Origin: VRUE01 sp963704505
GTDB lineage: Bacteria > Actinomycetota > Thermoleophilia > Solirubrobacterales > 70-9
DNA length: 64,000 bases
Direction of reading: 5' to 3'
Assembly (NCBI GenBank): GCA_963704505.1
Contig: OY969912.1
Span: forward strand, 1-64,000
Shown: one piece after another, positions 15,959-25,505 of the stretch
Layout of the letters: the number at the start of each line of letters is the position of its first letter
Position numbering within the stretch: the first letter of the stretch is position 1
Made by a program: the position numbers and the translations under genes
Notes under the pieces: model-generated
The model's database searches: none
What the model was told of the DNA's origin: nothing
Seen by the model: the letters and a program-made list of their open reading frames with translations, nothing else

Positions 15959-18769
15959 CTAGCCGTTGCCGCGGTGCTTGCCGTGGTTGGCCTTGGGCTT
16001 CTTGCCACAGCTCACCGAGATCTGCGGTCGTGAGTCGAAGATCTTGCCGTTCTGGCCGTCGAAGCTCGCCGTCGCCTTCTGCGGTGTCTTGCAGAGGTCC
16101 GCCGTGCTCTGGATCAGTCCCTTGCTGCCGCCTTTCAGCTGCAGGGTGAATTTGGAGATCGGAGCGTCGGGGACGATTTCGAAGGTGCTCCGCAGCCCCT
16201 TCGTCCTCTTGTCGGTGTCGATCGTGCCGCGCAGGATGACCCGGATCTGGCCGTTCAGGTCGGCCACCAGGTCGGGCAGCTTGTGCCCGTATCCGGTGCC
16301 GAGGTAGACCGGCCCTTCCAGCGGCTTGTCGAGCAGCGGCGTGATCGCCCGGGCGAAGCCGTAGATCGAGTCCTTCGGGCAGCTGGAGGACGCGAGCGCC
16401 GCCCTGGCGCAGACCGTCTTTATGTGCGAGTTGTCGAGCAGCTCGTTACCCGGGAGGGAGACCTGGGCGCTGCTGATGTTCGCGTAGGACCCCTTCGGAT
16501 AGGTGACGGTCGCCGTCAGTTCCGGATGCCCCCGCCGGGCCGTCGCGCCCTTGAGGCTCAGGGCGAGCTTCGGGGCGAAGCCCAGGTTCAGGCAGCCGCC
16601 GACCTGGAAGCGATCCATGAGCGGGGCGCTCTGGTCGAACACCGAGAGCGCACTTCCGGTGACGCTCGTCGGTTCGCAATTGGTCGGGTTGAAGGTGAAG
16701 CTCGGCCGGTTCACCGACAGCGCGATCGAGCGGATGTCGAGCGGGATGCCCTGGAGGATGGTCGGGATCGGGTCGGAGATCGCCCTGATCTGGGTCGTTT
16801 CCGGGTCGACCTGCAGGGCTGCCCGGACGACGACGTCGCCGAGGTCGAAGGGACCGGCCACGGCCGGGGTGACGATCGCCAGCGAAACCGGCGCCCCTTT
16901 GTAGGGACCGGCGAGATAGACGTTGCCGGGGACGAAGAGCGGGGTGCTCCCCGCGCCGAGGCCGATGTCGACGGAGCCGACCTGTGAGGCCGCCGGGCAG
17001 CTCGCCGAGGTCTGCTCTGCGAGGCCAGACTTGCCGGCTGCCGCGGCGATCCCGCCGTCGGAGCAGTACGGGACCCCGGCGAGCTTGGCGAGGAGCCCCT
17101 TGGGCAGGGTGGTGTCGATCGTCTTGAGCGGCTGAGTGCCGTCCTCGCGGCTCACTTTGAGGGTGAACGGGGTGAAGGCCCCCGCGGTCGGGTCGATCGT
17201 GCCGGCGACGAAGTCGGGCTTGTTGACCGCCCCGCCGTCGCTCGAGGCGCAGCTCGCGCCGGCGCCTTTGTCGATTCCGAAGCTGTCGGACGGCGCGGCA
17301 TCGGCGCCGGACGGAGTGGTCCAGGGCACCATCGTCGAGCTTGTCGTGAACTGGCCGCAGCTCAGCGGCGTCTTCAGCGCGGCCCGAGCCCCCGGGAAGA
17401 GGCTGACCCGGAGGTCTTCGAAGGGCAGCTGCGGGCTCTGGTCGAATTTGACCGTGAGGCGGCCGGTCTGTGGGTCGGGAATCGGGTTACCGGCGAACTT
17501 GATCACCACGCCGGTGGCCGGGTCCTCGACCGCGATGTAGAGGCCGAGCAGCGAGCCGAAGGGGTTCTGGCCGGGGCTCGCGAGGTAGACCGAGCCTTCG
17601 AGCGTGTTTTTCAGCAGCGGCGTGTCGATCTGGACCGTGCCCAGCCTCGACGCGTCCGGGCAGCTCGGTGCGGCCGGGGTGAAGTGAGGGCTCGCCTGGC
17701 CGACCGGCGTGGTCAGCCCGATCTGGGTGGGACTGCACCCCTCGAGGCCCGCTCCCGAGGCGGGATTGACCGTCAAGCCCGACGGTAGGACGAGGTCCGC
17801 GTCCCGCAGCTGTGCGGTGGCGGCACCGTTCGGATCGAGGTTCTGTGGCAGGTGGATGTCGACGTCGAGGCCCGACGGAGAGTCGGCGGAGTTCGTCGTC
17901 GGGCGAGCGAGAAGTTTGGGGCTGAAATCGACGGCATCGCAGCCGGCGATCCCGATCGGTTCGCCGGAGACGTTTTCGTTGCCGGCTTCGGCGCTCGCGA
18001 AGATCCCGCTGTCCTGCCAGGAGTCGACATGACCGGCGGCGACCGAGGTTTCCGAGCAGGCCGACGGATTGGTCAGGAACGGCAGGACTTCAGGCGGGTT
18101 GCTGGGGCATTTTCCGCCGCTGGGGCCGAACGGGCCGAGGCAGCTGCCGCGGAGTTCGTCATGTGTGGAGGAGGCCGGCACCCCCCAGAAGGTGGTGGTC
18201 ACTTCGTCGAATGAGATTGCCTGAGACGTGTTGATCACCGAGATCGACACCCCGTAATCCGGTTCGGAGCGGATGCTGGCGATCAGGTGGGTCGTATTGA
18301 CGATCGCCAGGAAGCCGAACTGCGCCAGCTTGCCCGGCGGGGTGACCATGTTGTAGATCGGGAAGGTGAGCGGCGGGGTCGGGAAGTAGTCGATCCCCAG
18401 GGCGACGGTGCCGATCTGCGACTCGATCGGGCACCCGTTGATATTCAGCTGAGCCTCCGTGCAGAGCGGCGTCGCCGATGGGCTGCCGGTCGCGCCGAGC
18501 GGCAGGTCGACGACGATGGTGCGCGCTTGCTCTAGGGGGAGTCCGGTCGCTTCGTCGTAGTCGAAGTTGAACCTGTTGACGACTTCTTCGGGGTGCGCGC
18601 CCGACTGCTGGGTCGGGGCGCCGCCGGGGTCCGAAGTTTCGTACTGGAACGATTCGATCTGGATCGCGGCACCCGCGGTGCCGGCGCCGAGCAGAGCCGC
18701 ACAGGTCAGGGCCAGGGCCGCGAGGCAGAGAATTCCGAGCCGGTTGAAGCTGTGATTGGTCGCGGACAT
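15959..18769 (-). CDS. Giant exported repeat protein, type A (A2)
   Basis: Exported protein of 936 residues; signal peptide about 1-35 (CAALLGAGTAGAA). It has the same fourfold unit as A1: CPIESQIGTVAL, CPDASRLGTVQIDTPLL, CPAASQVGSVDIG, CPKDSIYGFARAITPLL, each followed by a YL/IY block. The conserved turn VGPFDLG/AGPFDLG is followed by VVVRAALQVDPET. It ends in a basic Lys/His/Gly tail (KKPKANHGKHRGNG). The ATG shares one base with the B2 stop (TGATG), so translation is coupled. It belongs to a different subtype from A1 (contains FWGVPASSTHDE) and is closest to A4 at the right edge. Confidence 0.87.
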   Translation of the reverse strand: MSATNHSFNRLGILCLAALALTCAALLGAGTAGAAIQIESFQYETSDPGGAPTQQSGAHPEEVVNRFNFDYDEATGLPLEQARTIVVDLPLGATGSPSATPLCTEAQLNINGCPIESQIGTVALGIDYFPTPPLTFPIYNMVTPPGKLAQFGFLAIVNTTHLIASIRSEPDYGVSISVINTSQAISFDEVTTTFWGVPASSTHDELRGSCLGPFGPSGGKCPSNPPEVLPFLTNPSACSETSVAAGHVDSWQDSGIFASAEAGNENVSGEPIGIAGCDAVDFSPKLLARPTTNSADSPSGLDVDIHLPQNLDPNGAATAQLRDADLVLPSGLTVNPASGAGLEGCSPTQIGLTTPVGQASPHFTPAAPSCPDASRLGTVQIDTPLLKNTLEGSVYLASPGQNPFGSLLGLYIAVEDPATGVVIKFAGNPIPDPQTGRLTVKFDQSPQLPFEDLRVSLFPGARAALKTPLSCGQFTTSSTMVPWTTPSGADAAPSDSFGIDKGAGASCASSDGGAVNKPDFVAGTIDPTAGAFTPFTLKVSREDGTQPLKTIDTTLPKGLLAKLAGVPYCSDGGIAAAAGKSGLAEQTSASCPAASQVGSVDIGLGAGSTPLFVPGNVYLAGPYKGAPVSLAIVTPAVAGPFDLGDVVVRAALQVDPETTQIRAISDPIPTILQGIPLDIRSIALSVNRPSFTFNPTNCEPTSVTGSALSVFDQSAPLMDRFQVGGCLNLGFAPKLALSLKGATARRGHPELTATVTYPKGSYANISSAQVSLPGNELLDNSHIKTVCARAALASSSCPKDSIYGFARAITPLLDKPLEGPVYLGTGYGHKLPDLVADLNGQIRVILRGTIDTDKRTKGLRSTFEIVPDAPISKFTLQLKGGSKGLIQSTADLCKTPQKATASFDGQNGKIFDSRPQISVSCGKKPKANHGKHRGNG

Positions 18770-21750
18770 CAGTGAGCCCTCCCGGTCGAGCCCTTACCGA
18801 AGCGCTGCTTTGCCTTCGCCTTGCATTTCGCCTTCGCCTTCTTGCCCTTCTTGTGCCTGCAGGCCTTCAGCGCGTTCTGCAGCCGCTGGGCCTGGGGGCT
18901 GGCCGCCTTCACCGAGGAAGAGAAGGACCGGCTGTGCGGTTCCGTGAAGGGCGCGGCGGAGCTGGCCGACCCGTGGCAGCCGTCGATCCCCTCGCAGGGG
19001 TTGGGCAACGGGGCCCGCGGGAAGCCGCCGCCGACGCGGGCGTCGTAGACGTCGAAGTTGCCGTCGTTGTCGGAGGCGACGAGCTGCTGGCGGGTGGCGA
19101 TGTAGAGGTCGTCGCCGCTGTTGCTCGAGGAGGCCAGGAACGAGACATCGCCATCCGAGCCGCCGGAGATCAGGTAGACCCTGCCCCCCACCCACTCGTA
19201 GATGTCGGTCTTGCTGTTGACGTCCTCGGGCACGAGCGCGTCACGGGTGTTGAAGAAGATTTTGCCGTCGTCGCGGACGCCCGGCTGCCAAACCGACCCG
19301 AGTCGTTCCGGAGGCGAGGGGAAGGACGAGCTCGCGTCCGGCCCTCCGGGACTGCCGGAGGGACGTTCGCCGCTGGGGTTGCACGAGACACAGGTCAACC
19401 GGTGAAGTTCGGCGTTGTACTCGTACACCTCCTCGTCCGAGCGCGGTTGTTCGCCTTCGTCGAGCGTGGTGTCGGTGTTGTCGTAGTTGGTCAACCGGGT
19501 CCTGGCGGTGAAGCTGAAGAGCTTGCCGTTGGCGCTGACCCGATAGCTGTCGTGGGCGAAGGAGATCGCTTCGCCGCTCGGCTCGGTGGCGATCAGGGAG
19601 ATTTCGCCGTCGTGCCAGGCGTAGAGGTTCTTCTCGTTGACGCTGCCTTCCCCGGCCACGTACTGCCCCTGGGCCAGGAAGTACATGTAGTCGCCATCGC
19701 GCGAGACCGGGCCCACCCCGTAGACGCCCACCGCTCCCGCAACCAGGTGCGTGATCAGCGTCAGCTGTTTGGAGGACGCGTCGTAGCGATAGATCTGGAT
19801 GACGCCATTCGTGGCATCCGGGGTGAGTTTGAATTCGGAGGTGAAGAAAATGTGGGCGAGGTCAGCCGAGGCGCCCACGTAGAACTGGGCCAGCCCCCCT
19901 TCGAAGATTTCATAGCTTTCGCCGCCTTCGCGCAGGTAGAGCGTGCCGGCGAAGCCGTTCTCCCAGAGCATCCGCGATCCGTCGTCGGAGATGCTCGGCA
20001 TCCACGGCTTCGAGCTTCCCGGCAGGATCCCGCCTTCCGGGGCGGGCGTGCCCCCCGGCAGGACACTGGCGAGCGTGTACTGCCCTTCGTGCCATTCGTA
20101 GATGTTCTGGGAATTGATCCCGCCTTCGATGCCGCCGGGGGCAAGCACCCGCGGCGAGTGGACCAGGATCGTTTTGAAGTCGGGCGTGGCGGTGAGGAAG
20201 CCGCCGTTGTCACCCGCGAGGAGGGTCGTGAGCGTGTCGCTGGCCGGGTCCATCAGGTAGTCGTTTTCTTCGCCCGAGGCGGCGCCGGGAGCCTGCGGAA
20301 GGGCGCGCGGAACGTGCAGGACCACCGAGTCGAGATTTGCCGACAATCCCGTCACGGCCGAGAACTGGGTGAACGGCTGCGGCTCCAGCGGGACGCCCAG
20401 ATTGTGGGTTTTCCACCCGGAGGCGCTGCGGGTGCTCAGGAAGCTGTTCAGGAACGGCGCCGCGACGGTGTCTCCGAAGGCCCCGAAGGATTCGAAGGCG
20501 AGCGCCCCGCCGGCCTGCCCGGCCGTGTAGAACGGCGCGCCGCCGACCGAGTTGATTCCGGCGTCGTAGCCATTCTTGTCGACCGGCGTGACCTGCTCGT
20601 AGGCGCGGCATTCCGGCAGGGCGTTGGAGTTGTTTTCGGTCCGCAGGGTCGCGTTCGAGCAGTTCTGGGAGGGTGCTTCGGCCGGGGGCGTTTCGAAGTT
20701 CATGTCGAGGCCCTCGCCCTGCCCGGCGCTGTTTTTGGCGACCAGCTTGAAGTGGTAGACGGTGCTCGGCGTCAGGCCGGTGACTTCCTGGGTCGCGTAC
20801 TGGGCCACTTTGCCGGAACCGGCGCTCGCCGGGGTGAGTGGGAATTTCTGTCCGTAGGCGGTGGTCGTCCCGTATTCGACCCAGTAGGTGGTCGCGTCGT
20901 TCCTGGGGTTCACCTGGCCGCCGACCAAGGCCTTGGTGCCGCCTTCGATCGCGAATGCCGGGAGCGTCACGGCCAGCGGGACCGCTTTGCTCGTCTGGAA
21001 GGTGGTTTCGTCGCTGATCGAGCCGCCGGCGTTTTCGGCGACGAGTTTGATCGTGTAGGGCGTGTTGGGTTCGACGGTCGCGTCGACCTGGACCGTGTGT
21101 TCCACGCCGTCGTCGACGAAGGAGCCGCCGCCGCCATTGCTGAGTTCGACACAGGCGGGTTCGCACTCGAAATGCCAGTGAACGTTGAAGCCGGGGTCGC
21201 TCTGAGCGGCGCCCGGATCGATCTTGCCGGAGAGGTGAGCGGTGGTTCCGGTGAATGTGGTCACCGGGTCGATCGTCACGTCCGCGGGTATCAGAACGGG
21301 CCCGGTGGTGGTGAATTCCGGGCTCGGTTCGGGCGAGGAGACCTGGACGCCTTCGTTGTAGTTGAAGTCACTGAGCCGGACCCGGTATGTGGTTTCGGGT
21401 TTCAGGCCTTCGATCGTCCCGGGCACGGGCTGGAACGTCGTGCCTTCGACGGAGCCCTGGAGGTTCATCCGTTCCCAGTTGGCGCCACCGTCACTGGAGA
21501 CTTCGTAGAAGTATTCGTTCGGTTCGTTCTGGGGGTTGACTTCGCCCGTGACTTTGACGGTGGTGAAGGAAGCGCCGGTCGCGGTCCCCATTGTCACTTC
21601 CACGGGCGTTGCCGAAGCGATGGCGGCGCCGAGGGCCAGACTGGCGAGCAGCGAAAGCGAGGCGAGGAGGAGCAGCTTCGCGATCGGGCCCGAGGGCACA
21701 ACGCTCCGCCCGGTGTCGAAAGTGGCCGCGAATCGCGCCGATCGGTTCAC
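18769..21750 (-). CDS. Exported fibronectin-like/propeller-like protein, type B (B2), first gene of operon
   Basis: About 993 residues from the GTG at 21750, chosen because AAGGAG lies 5-6 nt upstream and the product then has a membrane-targeting segment KLLLLASLSLLASLALGAA. The longer open frame to 21909 would start inside a promoter. Three beta-sandwich-like segments (about 50-370; e.g. VTGEVNPQNEPNEYFYEVS, VGGQVNPRNDATTYWVEYG) precede the propeller-like body with DKNGYDAG, RLTCVSCNPSGERP and VYDARVGGGFP. A Cys pair (PCEGIDGC) and a basic tail (KKGKKAKAKCKAKAKQRFG) finish the protein. It heads the four-gene operon. No specific function can be assigned. Confidence 0.85.
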   Translation of the reverse strand: MNRSARFAATFDTGRSVVPSGPIAKLLLLASLSLLASLALGAAIASATPVEVTMGTATGASFTTVKVTGEVNPQNEPNEYFYEVSSDGGANWERMNLQGSVEGTTFQPVPGTIEGLKPETTYRVRLSDFNYNEGVQVSSPEPSPEFTTTGPVLIPADVTIDPVTTFTGTTAHLSGKIDPGAAQSDPGFNVHWHFECEPACVELSNGGGGSFVDDGVEHTVQVDATVEPNTPYTIKLVAENAGGSISDETTFQTSKAVPLAVTLPAFAIEGGTKALVGGQVNPRNDATTYWVEYGTTTAYGQKFPLTPASAGSGKVAQYATQEVTGLTPSTVYHFKLVAKNSAGQGEGLDMNFETPPAEAPSQNCSNATLRTENNSNALPECRAYEQVTPVDKNGYDAGINSVGGAPFYTAGQAGGALAFESFGAFGDTVAAPFLNSFLSTRSASGWKTHNLGVPLEPQPFTQFSAVTGLSANLDSVVLHVPRALPQAPGAASGEENDYLMDPASDTLTTLLAGDNGGFLTATPDFKTILVHSPRVLAPGGIEGGINSQNIYEWHEGQYTLASVLPGGTPAPEGGILPGSSKPWMPSISDDGSRMLWENGFAGTLYLREGGESYEIFEGGLAQFYVGASADLAHIFFTSEFKLTPDATNGVIQIYRYDASSKQLTLITHLVAGAVGVYGVGPVSRDGDYMYFLAQGQYVAGEGSVNEKNLYAWHDGEISLIATEPSGEAISFAHDSYRVSANGKLFSFTARTRLTNYDNTDTTLDEGEQPRSDEEVYEYNAELHRLTCVSCNPSGERPSGSPGGPDASSSFPSPPERLGSVWQPGVRDDGKIFFNTRDALVPEDVNSKTDIYEWVGGRVYLISGGSDGDVSFLASSSNSGDDLYIATRQQLVASDNDGNFDVYDARVGGGFPRAPLPNPCEGIDGCHGSASSAAPFTEPHSRSFSSSVKAASPQAQRLQNALKACRHKKGKKAKAKCKAKAKQRFGKGSTGRAH

Positions 21751-21836
21751 CCATTCTCCTTGCCCGGGAACTGCCCCGCGGCGCTCCCGTGGTTCATCGC
21801 CCCACGCAGGTGGAGCTTCCCCTTGATTGAACAACC

Positions 21837-21864
21837 GGGTGCCGATTTCCCAATCGGCGTACCC
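21837..21864 (-). promoter_or_regulatory. Stable hairpin in the leader of the exported-protein operon
   Basis: GGGT-GCCGATT-TCCC-AATCGGC-GT-ACCC forms an 11-bp stem with a two-base bulge in the roughly 125-nt untranslated leader of B2, about 90 nt before its GTG. No T-tract follows on the minus strand, so it is more likely an mRNA-stabilising or protein/ligand-binding element than a terminator. Confidence 0.45.
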
Positions 21865-21880
21865 AAACCCTGCGAGAGAG

Positions 21881-21909
21881 ATACAAACACGCCTATCACC
21901 CGTTGTCAA
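21881..21909 (-). promoter_or_regulatory. Sigma-70-type promoter of the B2-A2-B1-A1 operon
   Basis: On the minus strand a perfect -35 TTGACA (21909-21904) is separated by 17 bp from TTGTAT (21886-21881), an acceptable -10. Transcription would start near 21874, giving a leader of about 125 nt. It lies in the intergenic region after the DUF488 gene and before the operon. Confidence 0.55.
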
Positions 21910-21985
21910 CCGAGGCGAGCCTGCCCGGCCGGGGTCTGGCGGGCTGTCTTCGCCCCAGTACAGGACGCCGGCCCGGCGCCTCCGG

Positions 21986-22498
21986 CTAGTCGGCCGGGGT
22001 CAGGTCGAGGACCTCGAACTTATGGTCCTCGGCGAGCCTGGCGGCGACCAGGGATCGGTGACAGGCCCGCGCGTCCCGCTCGACGCACAGCAACGCCGCT
22101 CGACTCCCACCGATGAACCTGACGATCGAGTCCAGATCCGCCGGGTCCAGAATCTGCTCGGTGTAGCCGCTCACATAGTCGGCGGCCAGCACCGTCCGCG
22201 AGCGCTTGCCCTCGCCGAGGCGCGCGTCCTCGCGGTACTGCGCTTCCCGCAGCTCGGTGGTCGGCGCCAGCTCCGGCAGGTGCTCGTAGCCGATCCCCGC
22301 CTCTGCCAGCGCGTCCTGGAGGCGTCGCGAATTGGCCCAGGCGTACTCGCTCCCCCGCACTCCCCGCCGCTGGCGGACATCGAGGAGCAGGTTCACCCCG
22401 GCGCCCCGCAGAGTCGCGAGGAACGAATCGCGGTCGAAGCCATAGACGCCGATCGTCGCAATCGCCCTGCCGCCCGAGGTGCCGCCTTCTGGATCCAC
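21986..22498 (-). CDS. DUF488 family protein
   Basis: About 170 residues. Family features are ATIGVYGFDRDSFLATLR, the LLLDVRQRRGVRGSEYAW segment, YEHLPELAPTTELR, and the C-terminal ALLCVERDARACHRSLVA, which carries the conserved Cys-His pair (ERDARACHR). DUF488 proteins are widespread and of unknown biochemical role. The GTG start at 22498 is only a few bases from the 3' end of the tRNA-Thr gene on the same strand, so the gene is probably transcribed from the tRNA promoter or processed from a joint transcript. Confidence 0.85.
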   Translation of the reverse strand: MDPEGGTSGGRAIATIGVYGFDRDSFLATLRGAGVNLLLDVRQRRGVRGSEYAWANSRRLQDALAEAGIGYEHLPELAPTTELREAQYREDARLGEGKRSRTVLAADYVSGYTEQILDPADLDSIVRFIGGSRAALLCVERDARACHRSLVAARLAEDHKFEVLDLTPAD

Positions 22499-22502
22499 TG
22501 GA

Positions 22503-22575
<73 letters not shown>

Positions 22576-22719
22576 AGATTTTGGCTTGCAGAGCCAAAAG
22601 TGCGTTCCTGAAGCAGCCCAAGATGTTAGAGGCTCGGGTTCGAGTTCTAGGACTGGATCAATGCGGACGTGAGTCTCAGGACGTCAGAGATGGTGTGATA
22701 TACACGAAAAATCTCGACC

Positions 22720-24180
22720 ATGTCTACGTCCAGCGAGTCTCGGCCCTACGAGTTGGCCGTCGTCGGGGCGGGGGCAGCAGGACTCAATGCACTCGCGGTG
22801 GCCGGCAAGTACCTGACCAAGGACGACCGGGTCCTGCTGATCGACCGCCGAAACCAGGCCGGCGGGATGTGGGTCGATACCTACCCTTATGTGAGGCTGC
22901 ACCAGCCGCACCGGTACTTCACCGCCGCCGATATCAAGTGGACGCTCGATGCCGACCGTGCCTACCTCGCGACGAAGAACGAGGTGCTCGATCACCTCTC
23001 GCACTGCGTCGACGTCGTCAGGGGCCAGGTGGGATTGGATGAGTGGCTTGGCACGGAGCTGGTCTCAGACGAGGCCGGAAACGGAACGATCAGACTGACA
23101 TGCCGATCCGCCGGCGGTACGTCCCGGATTGCTGAAACCAAACGGCTGGTCAAGGCACCGGGGCTTGCGGTCGAGCCGAACCAGCCGCTCGAAATATCAA
23201 GCCAGCGCGTCCACTCGGTCTCCCCGGACTCCTGTGATGTCCGCACCGGTGAAATTGCCGACAGCAGCGCTCCGGTGTGGGTGATCGGTGGCGGCAAGAC
23301 CGCGATGGACACCGCTCACGCGCTGATCAGGGCGCATCCTGGCCGCGAGGTGAACGTCCTCGCCGGGTCGGGCACGTTCTTCACCTGTCGTGACAAAGCG
23401 TTTCCCACCGGTGCCAGACGTTGGTGGGGCGGCGCGCGAGGCGTTCCGACGTTCCTCCAATGGTCGCGACGTTTCGACGGAACCAACGAGCGCCACGCGA
23501 TGGACTGGTATCGGTCCGCGGTCGGAATCACACCTACCGACGGAGCGAGGAACTTCGTCTTTGGACTGCTCTCCGAGGAAGAGGCGAGAACCATTCGCTC
23601 CGGAGTCGCCGAGATGGTGAGCGATCACCTGGTGGACGCGGTGGACCGGCGCGACCACGTCGAGCTGATTCTCCGCAGCGGCGCGACCCGCAAGATCGAA
23701 GCCGGATCCTGGATCGTCAACTGCACCGGCTACGTCTTCAATGGGCAGCTGCAGCATCGCCCATATGAGCCCTACGTCTCGGCGGATGGCAATGTGGGGG
23801 TGGTCTCGACGCGCGCCTCCATAGCGCTGCTCCCCTCTTTCGGCGGCTACTTCCTCGGTCACCTGATGATGTTGGGCCAACTCGGTGAGCTGCCCCTGTA
23901 CGAGCTGGACGGGGAGGCATTGGCCAGCAAATCGCGGGAAGCGTTCGCTTGCACGGCCGTGACGACGCACCTATACAACCTCAGCGTGATGGCGGACAAC
24001 ACACCCCGCGAGGTCTTCACTCAGAACGGACTCAACTTCGACCTCTGGTACCCGCCGCACCGGTACCTCTTCGGCGCCGTGCAATTCGCGCGCGCATACC
24101 GTCGCGAACGTGAGCACTGGCGGTTGGCGCTCGATCATGTGCAGAAGCGCTTCGACGTGCGATGCGGCCCGATCGTTTAG
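22720..24180 (+). CDS. FAD/NAD(P)-binding flavoprotein, monooxygenase-like
   Basis: Protein of 486 residues. The N-terminal dinucleotide motif VVGAGAAGLNALAVAGKYL binds FAD, followed by RNQAGGMWVDTYPYVRLHQP, a typical flavoprotein-monooxygenase segment. A second nucleotide motif VWVIGGGKTAMDTAHALI (about 187-204) would bind NAD(P)H. Late motif WIVNCTGYVFNG. It resembles the FMO/Baeyer-Villiger-like group, but the substrate cannot be deduced. It stands alone between two tRNA-Thr copies, in opposite orientation to them. No good ribosome binding site precedes the ATG at 22720. Confidence 0.85.
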   Translation: MSTSSESRPYELAVVGAGAAGLNALAVAGKYLTKDDRVLLIDRRNQAGGMWVDTYPYVRLHQPHRYFTAADIKWTLDADRAYLATKNEVLDHLSHCVDVVRGQVGLDEWLGTELVSDEAGNGTIRLTCRSAGGTSRIAETKRLVKAPGLAVEPNQPLEISSQRVHSVSPDSCDVRTGEIADSSAPVWVIGGGKTAMDTAHALIRAHPGREVNVLAGSGTFFTCRDKAFPTGARRWWGGARGVPTFLQWSRRFDGTNERHAMDWYRSAVGITPTDGARNFVFGLLSEEEARTIRSGVAEMVSDHLVDAVDRRDHVELILRSGATRKIEAGSWIVNCTGYVFNGQLQHRPYEPYVSADGNVGVVSTRASIALLPSFGGYFLGHLMMLGQLGELPLYELDGEALASKSREAFACTAVTTHLYNLSVMADNTPREVFTQNGLNFDLWYPPHRYLFGAVQFARAYRREREHWRLALDHVQKRFDVRCGPIV

Positions 24181-24248
24181 ACGCGAATGCTCGCCGCCGT
24201 CGGCTTACGCCCCACCTGAGCCATTTCTTCGGCCCGGAGGCGACCGAA

Positions 24249-24321
<73 letters not shown>

Positions 24322-24680
24322 AGATTTTGGCCTACAGAGCCAAAACGCGCATTTCTTGAAGTTGAACGCCCAAATCAGGTCCCGTCCCATCCATTTCCAG
24401 CGGCGTCCACATCTGTTCCATGGCTCTTTTGGACGGTGCCTGAAGACCAGCCGACTTCAAGACGCGGAGCGGATCTTAGAGATCCTGCCCCGCTTAGTGG
24501 CCTGGAACTGCTCGACCCTGGGTGTCGCCACCACCGACCAAGACAGACCAGGCGAACTTCGAACCACCACAGCCAGCACGAGCGGTCGAGCCGGACCACC
24601 TTGAAAGGTTCCCGCCCCTGGCTTACCGACAAGCGCGGCGCGCAGGACACAGGCGCAGGGTGAATTACCGCCTGTCCGGC
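24322..24680. other. Intergenic stretch inside the island
   Basis: About 360 bp between tRNA-Thr copy 2 and the next gene. Its left 25 bp is the duplicated hairpin TTTTGGC/GCCAAAA. Nothing else recognisable is seen; an open frame runs in from 24522 but has no sensible start before 24681. Confidence 0.6.
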
Positions 24681-25367
24681 ATGCATCATGCGAACGTGGT
24701 CGATCTAACGGAGGAGACCGAGGCATCACGAGAGCCCGGACTTCTTGGCGCATGGCTGACCATCCAGCAGGCCGAGTTAATGCTCGGACATCTAGGAGCC
24801 GCCGGCGCGGAGTGGCCAGATGGCGCGATCTACTTGAACTCGTGCATTACGGCGATGCGCAGCGTGACCCTGACGATGCAGAAGGCGCTCGCTCATCAGC
24901 CGGGATTTCGCGACTGGTACTCAGGGGTGCAGGACAAACTCGGACGCGATACCGAGATGAGGTATCTCCTCGAGGCTCGGAATTATGTTCTGAAGCAGGG
25001 CGCCCTCCGACTGAAGCATTCCCTTGGCTTTCGTTATGACGGCGAGCTCGGAATCAGCGTTCATGGATTTGACACAGACGGCCCGGATGTTCGAATCCAC
25101 AATCCGGATACGCCCGATGATCCTGTTCCAGTGGACTGGCGAAAGCTGAAGGGGTTCGAGTACCTAGTAGATCTTCGCTTCGCCCCTGTCGACGGGCTTC
25201 CAGAGCCGCCCGACCGAGAGGTAAAGGAACTTCTGCGAGAAAAGCTTGCGGTGCTCCGTCTGATTGTCTTGGACGCTGAAGAGCGGTTCGCACCCGAGGA
25301 CTTCGATCCGAAGGAGGCTGCAGGGCAACGCAAGCAGCTCGCCCCGTTCATTTCCTCAGAGAGCTAG
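24681..25367 (+). CDS. Hypothetical protein in island (228 aa)
   Basis: I do not recognise a family. The ATG at 24681 (MHHANVVDLTEETEASREPG) is preferred to an upstream start at 24522, whose extra part is low-complexity. The product is soluble and helical in its first half (WLTIQQAELMLGHLGAAGAE, ITAMRSVTLTMQKALAHQPG), then more strand-rich (LKHSLGFRYDGELGISVHGF), with a charged helical C-terminus. It is convergent with the small gene at 25371. Base composition is less GC-rich than in the neighbouring core genes. Confidence 0.7.
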   Translation: MHHANVVDLTEETEASREPGLLGAWLTIQQAELMLGHLGAAGAEWPDGAIYLNSCITAMRSVTLTMQKALAHQPGFRDWYSGVQDKLGRDTEMRYLLEARNYVLKQGALRLKHSLGFRYDGELGISVHGFDTDGPDVRIHNPDTPDDPVPVDWRKLKGFEYLVDLRFAPVDGLPEPPDREVKELLREKLAVLRLIVLDAEERFAPEDFDPKEAAGQRKQLAPFISSES

Positions 25368-25370
25368 GGG

Positions 25371-25505
25371 TCAAGCCGCGATGTCCTGCTCTCTTCTCCA
25401 GACGTCGACGTAGATCCTCAATTGATCCGCGGTGAGCTTGAGGTCGCCCCTGGCCACAGTCATGGTGGTGTCCCAAGGTTTCTTGCCGTCGTGACGCGGG
25501 GTCAA
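25371..25505 (-). CDS. Possible small protein overlapping the SEC-C gene stop
   Basis: A 44-codon frame starting with TTG at 25505, overlapping the upstream TGA (TTGA), starts MTPRHDGKKPWDTTMTVARG and ends VWRREQDIAA. The coupling is suggestive, but the start codon is weak and there are no homologs I can name. It could be non-coding. Confidence 0.35.
   Translation of the reverse strand: MTPRHDGKKPWDTTMTVARGDLKLTADQLRIYVDVWRREQDIAA

Noticed and set aside
18772..22116. Very long plus-strand open frame opposite B2
   Set aside because: High-GC antisense shadow: low-complexity Arg/Gly/Val content and no domains, while the minus strand has a ribosome site, signal segment and conserved motifs.
22579..22599. 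Hairpin TTTTGGC/GCCAAAA as terminator
   Set aside because: The stem itself contains the T and A runs and no separate T-tract follows on either strand, so it is not a canonical terminator.
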